Positions 1 to 5,487 of a stretch of 9,226 bases of DNA are shown here, piece after piece (position 1 is the stretch's first letter; each line of letters opens with the position of its first letter). The notes beneath the pieces were generated by a model. That model did not search any database. It was given only the letters and a program-made list of their open reading frames with translations, and had not been told where the DNA came from. The stretch covers positions 1 through 9,226 of the forward strand of contig CAZRYZ010000053.1 of NCBI GenBank assembly GCA_964604465.1, given 5' to 3'. The DNA is from Fluviibacter sp964604465 (lineage in GTDB: Bacteria > Pseudomonadota > Gammaproteobacteria > Burkholderiales > Rhodocyclaceae). Position numbers and translations under genes: made by a program.

Positions 1-518
1 CGACGGATCTCGCTCTCGGCATACACCATGGTATTGAAACCGACCTTCTGACGACCCCATTCCGTATCGCGCTCTTCGACGCCACGCGGTTGACCGAAGT
101 AGATGTCACCGGTGAGTTCGCGCACGATGAGGATGTCCAGACCCGACACCACTTCCGGCTTCAGTGACGAGGCATTGGCCAGTTCAGGATACAGAATGGC
201 CGGACGCAGGTTGGCAAAGAGATTCAGGTGCTTGCGGATACCCAACAGGCCGCGCTCCGGGCGTTGTTCACGCGGCAGCGTATCCCACTGCGGGCCACCG
301 ACAGCGCCGAGCAGCACGGCGTCGGCCGCTTCGGCCTTGGCGCGCGTATCTGCCGGATACGGCTCACCCGTGGCATCGACCGCGCAGCCACCGAGCAAAC
401 CGGTGGAGATTTCGAGATCGAGACCGTTTTTGTTGAGGGCTTCGAGCACGCGCACCGCTTCTGCGGTAATTTCAGGGCCAATACCGTCACCCGGCAGTAC
501 GAGAATCTTGCGAGACAT
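1..518 (-). CDS. leuB: 3-isopropylmalate dehydrogenase, N-terminal part (3' end beyond the window)
   Basis: LeuB oxidatively decarboxylates 3-isopropylmalate with NAD+ in the cytoplasm, the third dedicated step of leucine synthesis. About 172 residues are visible, starting MSRKILVLPGDGIGPEIT, the usual N-terminus of the isocitrate/isopropylmalate dehydrogenase family. Also visible are GAVGGP (residues 71-76), RPERGLLGIRK (87-97 region) and IVRELTGDIYFG (131-142). The arginines in GIRK, NLRP and IVREL and the tyrosine of DIYFG fit the known substrate-binding set of the family. The fragment ends in VGFNTMVYAESEIR, also conserved, so roughly the first half of the protein is present. The start ATG (518-516) is supported by GGAG about 8 nt upstream. 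It is the last gene of leuC-leuD-leuB here, 18 bp after leuD, and is almost certainly cotranscribed with them. The frame is intact to the window edge. Confidence 0.96.
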   Translation of the reverse strand, partial: MSRKILVLPGDGIGPEITAEAVRVLEALNKNGLDLEISTGLLGGCAVDATGEPYPADTRAKAEAADAVLLGAVGGPQWDTLPREQRPERGLLGIRKHLNLFANLRPAILYPELANASSLKPEVVSGLDILIVRELTGDIYFGQPRGVEERDTEWGRQKVGFNTMVYAESEIR

Positions 519-536
519 TAGAAGAACTCCAGAGAA

Positions 537-1178
537 TTATTTAGCAAAGAGCCACGGTTGTTCGTGTCGACGACGATCTTCATAGGCGTGAATCTCATCG
601 GCATGACGCAGCGTGAGGCCGATATCGTCCCAGCCATTGATCAGGCATTCCTTGCGGAAGGCATCGACCTCGAATGGAATCGCCTCGCCACCCGGCGTGC
701 GTACCACCTGATTCGGCAGATCGACGATCAGGCGGTAACCCGGCGTCGCCAGTGTTTCGGCAAACAGCTTATCGATCACTTGCGTCGGTAATACGATCGG
801 CAGGATGCCGTTCTTGAAGCAATTGTTAAAGAAAATATCGGCAAAGGATTCGGCGATGATGGCTCGGAAGCCATAATCCAGCAGCGCCCAAGGGGCATGT
901 TCGCGCGAGCTACCGCAACCAAAATTCTGTCGGGTCAGCAGTATCGATGCACCCTTGAACTGGGGCTGATTCAGCGAGAACTGCGGATTCAGCGGACGGT
1001 TGGTGCAATCCTGTCCTGGCTGACCAACGTCCATGTAACGCCATTCGTCAAAGGCGAACGGTCCAAACCCCGAACGATTGATCGACTTGAGGAACTGCTT
1101 GGGGATGATGGCATCGGTATCGACGTTAGCGCGATCCAGCGGTGCAACGAGGCCATCCAGCACAACAAATTGTTCCAT
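537..1178 (-). CDS. leuD: 3-isopropylmalate dehydratase small subunit
   Basis: LeuD is the swivelling small subunit of isopropylmalate isomerase. With LeuC it converts 2-isopropylmalate to 3-isopropylmalate via isopropylmaleate. The 213-residue length is normal for the bacterial subunit. Family landmarks are NVDTDAIIPKQFL (18-30), the substrate-loop motif NFGCGSSREHAPWAL (85-99), ESFADIFFNNCFKNGILP (110-127) and NGWDDIGLTL (181-190). The start ATG overlaps the leuC stop by one base (TAATG). A strong GGGAGGT Shine-Dalgarno lies 6 nt upstream inside the leuC end, so translation is probably coupled and the two subunits made in equal amounts. No small entericidin-like gene sits between leuC and leuD, although some betaproteobacteria have one there (recalled, not checked). 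No truncation or missing residues are seen. Confidence 0.97.
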   Translation of the reverse strand: MEQFVVLDGLVAPLDRANVDTDAIIPKQFLKSINRSGFGPFAFDEWRYMDVGQPGQDCTNRPLNPQFSLNQPQFKGASILLTRQNFGCGSSREHAPWALLDYGFRAIIAESFADIFFNNCFKNGILPIVLPTQVIDKLFAETLATPGYRLIVDLPNQVVRTPGGEAIPFEVDAFRKECLINGWDDIGLTLRHADEIHAYEDRRRHEQPWLFAK

Positions 1179-2599
1179 TACAGTACCTCCCGCACATCAA
1201 CAAAGCGGCCGGCAATCGCAGCCGCGGCAGCCATGATCGGGCTCACCAGGTGGGTACGACCCATGGGGCCCTGACGGCCTTCAAAGTTACGGTTCGAGGT
1301 CGAAGCGCAGCGCTCACCCGGCGACAGGCGGTCGGCATTCATACCCAGACACATCGAACAACCCGGCTCGCGCCACTCGAATCCGGCGGCCTTGAAAATC
1401 TTGTCCAGCCCCTCTTCTTCGGCCTGGCGCTTGACCAGACCCGAGCCCGGCACAACCAGCGCCAGTTTTACATTGGCAGCCACCGAACGACCCCGCACGA
1501 TGGCAGCGGCCTGACGCAGATCTTCGATGCGCGAGTTGGTGCACGAACCGATAAAGATCTTGTCCACCGGCACACCAGCGATCGGCGTATTCGGATTCAA
1601 ACCCATATAGGCCAGCGCGCGTTCCATGCCTTCGCGCTTGACCGGGTCCTGCTCTCTGGCCGGATCCGGAATCATGTCCTTGATGCCAATCACCATCTCG
1701 GGCGAGGTACCCCAGGTGACTTGCGGTTGAATCGTGCGGGCATCGAGTTCAACGACCTTGTCGAATTTCGCCCCTTCGTCGGTATGCAACGTACGCCAGT
1801 AGGCAACTGCCTTATCCCAGTCACCCCCCTTGGGTGCGAAGTTGCGACCCTGTACATAGTTAATCGTGATGTCATCAACCGCCACCATGCCGGCACGGGC
1901 ACCCGCTTCGATTGCCATGTTACAGACGGTCATGCGGCCTTCCATCGACAGGCCACGGATGGCGCTACCGGCGAATTCGATGGCATAGCCTGTGCCGCCG
2001 GCCGTGCCAATCTTGCCGATGATGGCCAGCACGATGTCCTTGGCACCCACTCCTTTGCCGACCAGGCCGTCGACGCGGATCAGCATCGACTTGGATTTCT
2101 TTGACACCAGCGTCTGAGTGGCCAGAACGTGCTCGACTTCCGAGGTGCCAATCCCGAAAGCCAGTGCGGCGAACGCGCCATGCGTCGATGTATGCGAGTC
2201 ACCGCACACCACGGTCATGCCGGGCAGCGTCGCGCCCTGCTCCGGACCGACCACATGCACGATACCCTGACGTACATCCTTGAACGGGAAATACGCCAGC
2301 GCGCCATTGGCACGAATATTCTTATCAAGGGTATCCACCTGTAGCCGCGAAATCTCGTCGTCGATACAGGCGGTACCTTCCGCCTTTTCCCAACCATCGG
2401 TCGGGGTGTTATGGTCGGCCGTGGCCACCACGGATTCAATGCGCCAGGCTTTGCGATCAGCCATGCGCAGACCTTCAAAGGCCTGCGGACTGGTCACTTC
2501 ATGAACCAGGTGGCGGTCAATATAGATCAGTGCCGTGCCGTCGTCTTCCTGACGGACGACATGGTTTTCCCATAATTTGTCGTAGAGTGTTTTGGCCAT
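1178..2599 (-). CDS. leuC: 3-isopropylmalate dehydratase large subunit
   Basis: LeuC is the [4Fe-4S] catalytic large subunit of isopropylmalate isomerase and a member of the aconitase superfamily. The protein is 473 residues from the start chosen here, close to the usual bacterial length. The N-terminus MAKTLYDKLWENHVV is typical. Motifs in order are VCGDSHTSTHGAFAALAFGI (131-150), IFIGSCTNSRIEDLRQAA (348-365) and EPGCSMCLGMN (411-421). The three cluster ligands are Cys353, Cys414 and Cys417. The frame stays open 15 codons further upstream (to 2644), but those residues do not look like LeuC. The ATG at 2599 starts the conserved MAKTLYDKL, with a modest GGA-type Shine-Dalgarno about 8 nt before it. 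leuC is first of the leuCDB set. A 71-bp gap separates it from the transporter gene upstream on the same strand. I see no convincing sigma-70 promoter or leucine-rich leader peptide in that gap. leuA is not in the window. Confidence 0.97.
   Translation of the reverse strand: MAKTLYDKLWENHVVRQEDDGTALIYIDRHLVHEVTSPQAFEGLRMADRKAWRIESVVATADHNTPTDGWEKAEGTACIDDEISRLQVDTLDKNIRANGALAYFPFKDVRQGIVHVVGPEQGATLPGMTVVCGDSHTSTHGAFAALAFGIGTSEVEHVLATQTLVSKKSKSMLIRVDGLVGKGVGAKDIVLAIIGKIGTAGGTGYAIEFAGSAIRGLSMEGRMTVCNMAIEAGARAGMVAVDDITINYVQGRNFAPKGGDWDKAVAYWRTLHTDEGAKFDKVVELDARTIQPQVTWGTSPEMVIGIKDMIPDPAREQDPVKREGMERALAYMGLNPNTPIAGVPVDKIFIGSCTNSRIEDLRQAAAIVRGRSVAANVKLALVVPGSGLVKRQAEEEGLDKIFKAAGFEWREPGCSMCLGMNADRLSPGERCASTSNRNFEGRQGPMGRTHLVSPIMAAAAAIAGRFVDVREVL
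1185..1191 (-). promoter_or_regulatory. Shine-Dalgarno of leuD inside the leuC 3' end
   Basis: On the minus strand this reads GGGAGGT, a near-ideal anti-16S match, 6 nt before the leuD ATG. It lies wholly within leuC codons and fixes the leuD start. Together with the TAATG overlap it suggests stop-and-restart translation of the two subunits. Confidence 0.8.
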
Positions 2600-2670
2600 G
2601 ACGCATTCCGTAAAAACGAGACCCGAACTGGCCGCTGAGCACAACCGGCAAGGGTTTTTTCAACCGGAAA

Positions 2671-3888
2671 TTATCGCACAAGCCCCGCTAGTTTGGGGTC
2701 TGCTGTCTGCGGCAGACCCCGGGCAATGCAGACGTACCCGATCAGAGCAAAGCAGGCTCCCAGGGTAAAAGCCCAGCCGGCACCTAATGGATCCCAGACC
2801 AGGCCACTGACCAGACCTCCAAACAGCCCGCCCCCCCCAAAAGACAGGCTGGAATAAAGGGCCTGCCCCCGTGCGTGAATATGTTGCGGAAACCACTGGT
2901 TCACGGCGGCGATCGCGGCAGCGTGGTGGACGCCAAAGGTCAGCCCATGCATCGCCTGAGCGATCAGCAGCAGGACCAGGGATTCAGCGCCCCAGCCAAT
3001 CATCAGGAAGCGGACGACCGCCGCAGCATAAGTTGCCAGCAGAAGCGCGCGTAGACTAAAGCGCTGCATGAGCGGCGCCATGACCATGAAAAGACCGATC
3101 TCAACGAGGACACCCAGGGACCAGAGCAACCCGATCATCCCTTTGCTATAGCCCAGCTCATCCAAATGGATCGAATAGAAGACGTAGTACACCCCATGTG
3201 CCGAGGACATGAGAAAACACGCCAGCAGTAGCATCCAGACCTGGCGCTGAGCAAGCACCGAGCGGAGTGTCGCCAGGGGCGGCTGCGATTCACCTGACGC
3301 TTCGCCGGTGGTGGCACCCTCCCCGACGCGATCGAATTGCCGCCCTTCGGGAAGCTGGAAGGCCATCAGCAGAATTCCTACCAGCACGACAAAGACCATG
3401 GTGGGCACATCACCAATCGGTAGTTGATCCAGCAGCGCACCACCCAATAAGACCGCCACGATAAAACCCACCGAACCCCAGACCCGGATCCGGCTGTAGC
3501 GATGTGATTCCTCTGCCAGGTGGGCGAATGTGAGGCTCTCGACGAGCGGCAAAGCGGCGCTCCAGAAAAACGCCATGAGCGTCATCGGAACAAACAACTG
3601 GATGAAGTTGTCTGTCAGGAAGAAGCCTGTGAAGCCGATACAGGCACAAAGCGCCGACAGACGGATGATGTCGACCTGACGCCCCCGCCTATCGGCCAGC
3701 CATCCCCAGAAGGTCGGTGCCAGCAGACGCATCAACTGCATCTGGGACATCAGCAGCGCGATGTCCGCTGCCGTCAGTCGCAACGATTGCAGATAAAGCG
3801 TGAAGTACGGCGAGAAAACGCCGATAAAAGCGAAATAGAAAAAGTAATAAAACGACAGCCGCCAATAAGGAAGCGGTCGTGCATTCAT
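2671..3888 (-). CDS. MFS transporter, HcaT/phenylpropionate-permease-like
   Basis: This is a 405-residue inner-membrane transporter of the major facilitator superfamily, the normal length for a 12-helix carrier. The sequence alternates hydrophobic stretches with short charged loops. The first helix follows MNARPLPYWR. A motif-A type cytoplasmic loop, GWLADRRGRQVDIIRL (62-77), lies between helices 2 and 3. YSRIRVWGSVGFIVA (131-145) starts the second half of the N-domain. A hydrophilic central loop covers about 181-213, and the C-terminal six helices are about 215-390. The RxRxWGSxGF signature and overall layout resemble the MFS_1-like group that includes E. coli HcaT (3-phenylpropionate permease) and several efflux-type relatives. 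The substrate cannot be deduced. It begins 40 bp after aroC on the same strand with only a weak Shine-Dalgarno, so cotranscription with aroC is likely. An aromatic-acid or shikimate-related substrate would suit the neighbour but is a guess. Confidence 0.85.
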   Translation of the reverse strand: MNARPLPYWRLSFYYFFYFAFIGVFSPYFTLYLQSLRLTAADIALLMSQMQLMRLLAPTFWGWLADRRGRQVDIIRLSALCACIGFTGFFLTDNFIQLFVPMTLMAFFWSAALPLVESLTFAHLAEESHRYSRIRVWGSVGFIVAVLLGGALLDQLPIGDVPTMVFVVLVGILLMAFQLPEGRQFDRVGEGATTGEASGESQPPLATLRSVLAQRQVWMLLLACFLMSSAHGVYYVFYSIHLDELGYSKGMIGLLWSLGVLVEIGLFMVMAPLMQRFSLRALLLATYAAAVVRFLMIGWGAESLVLLLIAQAMHGLTFGVHHAAAIAAVNQWFPQHIHARGQALYSSLSFGGGGLFGGLVSGLVWDPLGAGWAFTLGACFALIGYVCIARGLPQTADPKLAGLVR

Positions 3889-3928
3889 CAGAACGATACT
3901 TTTGAAATCAGCGATGCGTCACTGGCGC

Positions 3929-5035
3929 TCAGATGCCCTGCGCCCGGGCAGGCACGTTCGGCAAACCCGAATCAACATCACCACACTGAGCGCGGTGACG
4001 GAGCGCGTGGTCCATCAGCACAATGGCCATCATAGCTTCGGCAATCGGCGTGGCACGAATCGCCACGCACGGGTCATGACGACCGAAGGTTTCGACCATC
4101 ACCTCTTCATTCCGGATGTTGATACTCCGGCGCGGCGTGCGGATACTTGATGTCGGTTTAATGGCAATCCGCGCCACCACATCCTGCCCGGTCGTGATGC
4201 CACCCAGGACGCCGCCGGCGTTATTGCTCAGAAAGCCCTGCGGCGTGATCTCATCACCGTGCTCGGTCCCACGCTGAGCAATCGATTCGAAACCGGCTCC
4301 GATTTCGACGCCTTTGACGGCATTGATACCCATGAGAGCGTGGGCCAGGTCGGCGTCGAATCGATCGTAGACCGGCTCACCCCAGCCCGGCGGTACACCG
4401 GTCGCTACGACGGTAATACCGCCTCCCACCGAATCACCATCCTTGCGCAGGGCGTCCATATAGGCTTCGAGCTCCGGCACGAGCGCATTATTTGGCGCAA
4501 AGAAGGGGTTCTGATCAATCTCATCGGCCGACACAAAAGGAATCGTGATCGGACCGAGCTGATCCATCCAGCCGCGGATGGTGATGCCGTAGCGTTCCTC
4601 GAGCCACTTTCGGGCAATAGCACCCGCTGCCACACGAACCGCCGTTTCTCTGGCCGACGAACGACCGCCGCCCCGATAATCACGAATGCCGTACTTTTGC
4701 CAATAGGTGTAATCAGCATGGCCTGGTCGGAACTGCTCGGCAATGTTGCCGTAGTCCTTGCTACGCTGATCCGTATTGCGGATCAGCAAACCAATTGGTG
4801 CGCCGGTCGTCATGCCTTCGAAAACACCGGAGAGAATTTCGACCGCATCTGGTTCACGACGCTGCGTCACATGACGCGACGTGCCCGGTTTACGTCGATC
4901 CAGCTCGGCCTGAATATCGGCCTCGGTGATCGTTAGCCCCGGGGGGCAGCCATCAACGATACAACCGATCGCCGGGCCATGAGACTCGCCAAACGAAGTG
5001 ACAGTAAACAGGGTACCGATCGTATTTCCGGACAT
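3929..5035 (-). CDS. aroC: chorismate synthase
   Basis: AroC catalyses the last shikimate-pathway step, the anti-1,4-elimination of phosphate from EPSP to give chorismate. It uses reduced FMN in the cytoplasm. The protein has 368 residues, close to the usual ~360. The first family signature is GESHGPAIGCIVDGCP (16-31). Next are RRKPGTSR (47-54), RPGHADYTYWQKYGIRDYRGGG (103-124), SSARETAVRVAAGAIARK (126-143), and a C-terminal GRHDPCVAIRATPIAEAMM (318-336) followed by MDHALRHRAQ. His19 and His106 fit the two conserved histidines. The ATG at 5035 begins the standard MSGNTIGTLF N-terminus. Its Shine-Dalgarno is weak (only AGG about 8 nt upstream), which may keep expression modest. It is divergent from nrdJ across a 452-bp region and leads the minus-strand group aroC-transporter-leuCDB. 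Confidence 0.97.
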   Translation of the reverse strand: MSGNTIGTLFTVTSFGESHGPAIGCIVDGCPPGLTITEADIQAELDRRKPGTSRHVTQRREPDAVEILSGVFEGMTTGAPIGLLIRNTDQRSKDYGNIAEQFRPGHADYTYWQKYGIRDYRGGGRSSARETAVRVAAGAIARKWLEERYGITIRGWMDQLGPITIPFVSADEIDQNPFFAPNNALVPELEAYMDALRKDGDSVGGGITVVATGVPPGWGEPVYDRFDADLAHALMGINAVKGVEIGAGFESIAQRGTEHGDEITPQGFLSNNAGGVLGGITTGQDVVARIAIKPTSSIRTPRRSINIRNEEVMVETFGRHDPCVAIRATPIAEAMMAIVLMDHALRHRAQCGDVDSGLPNVPARAQGI

Positions 5036-5138
5036 GAGCGTGGCCTAGAGGCAAAATGGGGCGATCAAAAGCAAAGCGGTCTGATTTCGTGACGTTTTTT
5101 CGAGATTTTTTTCTGAAAAATCGATCAGAAGCGCACAA

Positions 5139-5147
5139 ATTTTAGCA
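5139..5147 (-). promoter_or_regulatory. putative extended -10 promoter of aroC
   Basis: On the minus strand the sequence is TGCTAAAAT, an extended -10 (TGn followed by TAAAAT, five of six to TATAAT). The hexamer 17 bp upstream is CAGGCA, only three of six to TTGACA, so the TG extension would have to compensate. This would give an aroC leader of about 100 nt. It rests on consensus matching only. Confidence 0.35.
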
Positions 5148-5167
5148 TGCAGGGCGCTTATTGCCTG

Positions 5168-5191
5168 AGCACAGAAGCACTTCGCTGTGCT
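5168..5191. repeat. inverted repeat AGCACAG-N10-CTGTGCT
   Basis: Two perfect 7-bp arms lie at 5168-5174 and 5185-5191 around a 10-nt spacer. They sit just upstream of the putative aroC promoter and far from the nrdJ start. It could be an operator for an unidentified dimeric regulator or a small hairpin. No T-run follows on either strand, so it is not a terminator. Confidence 0.4.
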
Positions 5192-5355
5192 GCTATGCAA
5201 CAAACATATCAACCACGCGCCCGGCGAACCGGATAATTTTTGAAAGCCAATACAGAGGCACTTTAAACGCAGCATAAATTATTTTTCGCCGATAAATCAG
5301 GGGCTAGCACGGGCTCAAAGCGCCAAAGCCTTGCCACGCCTGAACTGCGCGCCAG

Positions 5356-5371
5356 ACACTATAGGTAGTGA
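5356..5371. promoter_or_regulatory. NrdR box 1 upstream of nrdJ
   Basis: The sequence acactataggtagtga fits the 16-bp NrdR-box consensus acaCwAtATaTwGtgt at nearly every position. The conserved C, A and A to the left and T, G to the right are present, and the departures are in the centre and the last base. NrdR is the ATP/dATP-sensing zinc-finger repressor of ribonucleotide reductase genes. Box 2 starts exactly 31 bp later, the three-turn spacing usual for paired NrdR boxes. Confidence 0.75.
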
Positions 5372-5376
5372 AAAGT

Positions 5377-5405
5377 TTGTCCTAGACCACTAGATGTAGT
5401 AAATT
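5377..5405 (+). promoter_or_regulatory. putative sigma-70 promoter of nrdJ
   Basis: TTGTCC (5377-5382) and TAAATT (5400-5405) are each four of six to the -35 and -10 consensus, with an optimal 17-bp spacer. A transcript from here would have a leader of about 75 nt. The overlap with NrdR box 2 is what a repressor site should show. The hexamers are only moderate matches, so other starts are possible. Confidence 0.45.
5387..5402. promoter_or_regulatory. NrdR box 2 upstream of nrdJ
   Basis: The sequence ccactagatgtagtaa matches the NrdR-box core (C-T-A-n-A-T-n-T-A-G-T) and is identical to box 1 at 12 of 16 positions. It lies between the -35 and -10 elements of the putative nrdJ promoter, so a bound NrdR would block RNA polymerase. 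The gap from the end of box 1 is 15 bp. Confidence 0.75.
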
Positions 5406-5487
5406 TCTGGGGTCGGGCCATCAAGGGCCTCATCCAAATTCTGTACCGAACATCACCCCCAATAAGATCATCTCAAGGACACGAACA

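Larger units (their letters stand above)
5036..5487. other. divergent aroC/nrdJ intergenic region (452 bp)
   Basis: No protein gene is supported here. A 76-codon open frame on the minus strand (5045-5275) has no Shine-Dalgarno or recognisable domain, and its composition is arbitrary. The region is visibly AT-richer than the flanking genes, especially 5090-5145 and 5225-5300. From left to right it holds T/A tracts in the aroC leader (5095-5120), a possible extended -10 for aroC (5139-5147), a 7-bp inverted repeat (5168-5174 / 5185-5191), roughly 140 bp with no feature I can name, and a promoter region for nrdJ with two NrdR-type boxes (5356-5402). An 85-bp leader then precedes nrdJ. I looked for cobalamin riboswitch landmarks (a B12 box like GCCACTG and the conserved core) because nrdJ needs B12, and found none. 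Confidence 0.8.

Noticed and set aside
1142..2104. A 320-codon open frame on the plus strand opposite leuC
   Set aside because: It lies entirely antisense to well-conserved leuC/leuD codons, has no recognisable domain and a composition rich in H/R/T typical of antisense shadows in GC-rich genes.
2600..2644. Upstream extension of leuC to an ATG at 2644
   Set aside because: The extra 15 residues are unlike LeuC, while the ATG at 2599 starts the family-typical MAKTLYDKL.
2642..2667. Direct repeat CAACCGG (2642-2648 and 2661-2667) before leuC as a possible operator
   Set aside because: Seven bases repeated once at 19 bp is weak, the arms are not palindromic, and no promoter elements can be placed around it.
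4259..4936. A 225-codon open frame on the plus strand opposite aroC
   Set aside because: It is antisense to the conserved core of aroC, with no Shine-Dalgarno and no domain. The conserved protein is clearly on the minus strand.
5219..5234. CCGG-CGAA-CCGG mini inverted repeat
   Set aside because: Four-base GC arms are expected by chance in this composition, and no T-run or partner site is present.
5045..5275. A 76-codon minus-strand frame in the aroC-nrdJ gap
   Set aside because: It overlaps the likely aroC promoter and leader, has no Shine-Dalgarno and reads as random sequence.
5270..5487. Cobalamin riboswitch in front of the B12-dependent nrdJ
   Set aside because: No B12 box (GCCACTG type) or conserved riboswitch core was found. 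GCCACGCC at 5333-5340 lacks the rest of the motif.
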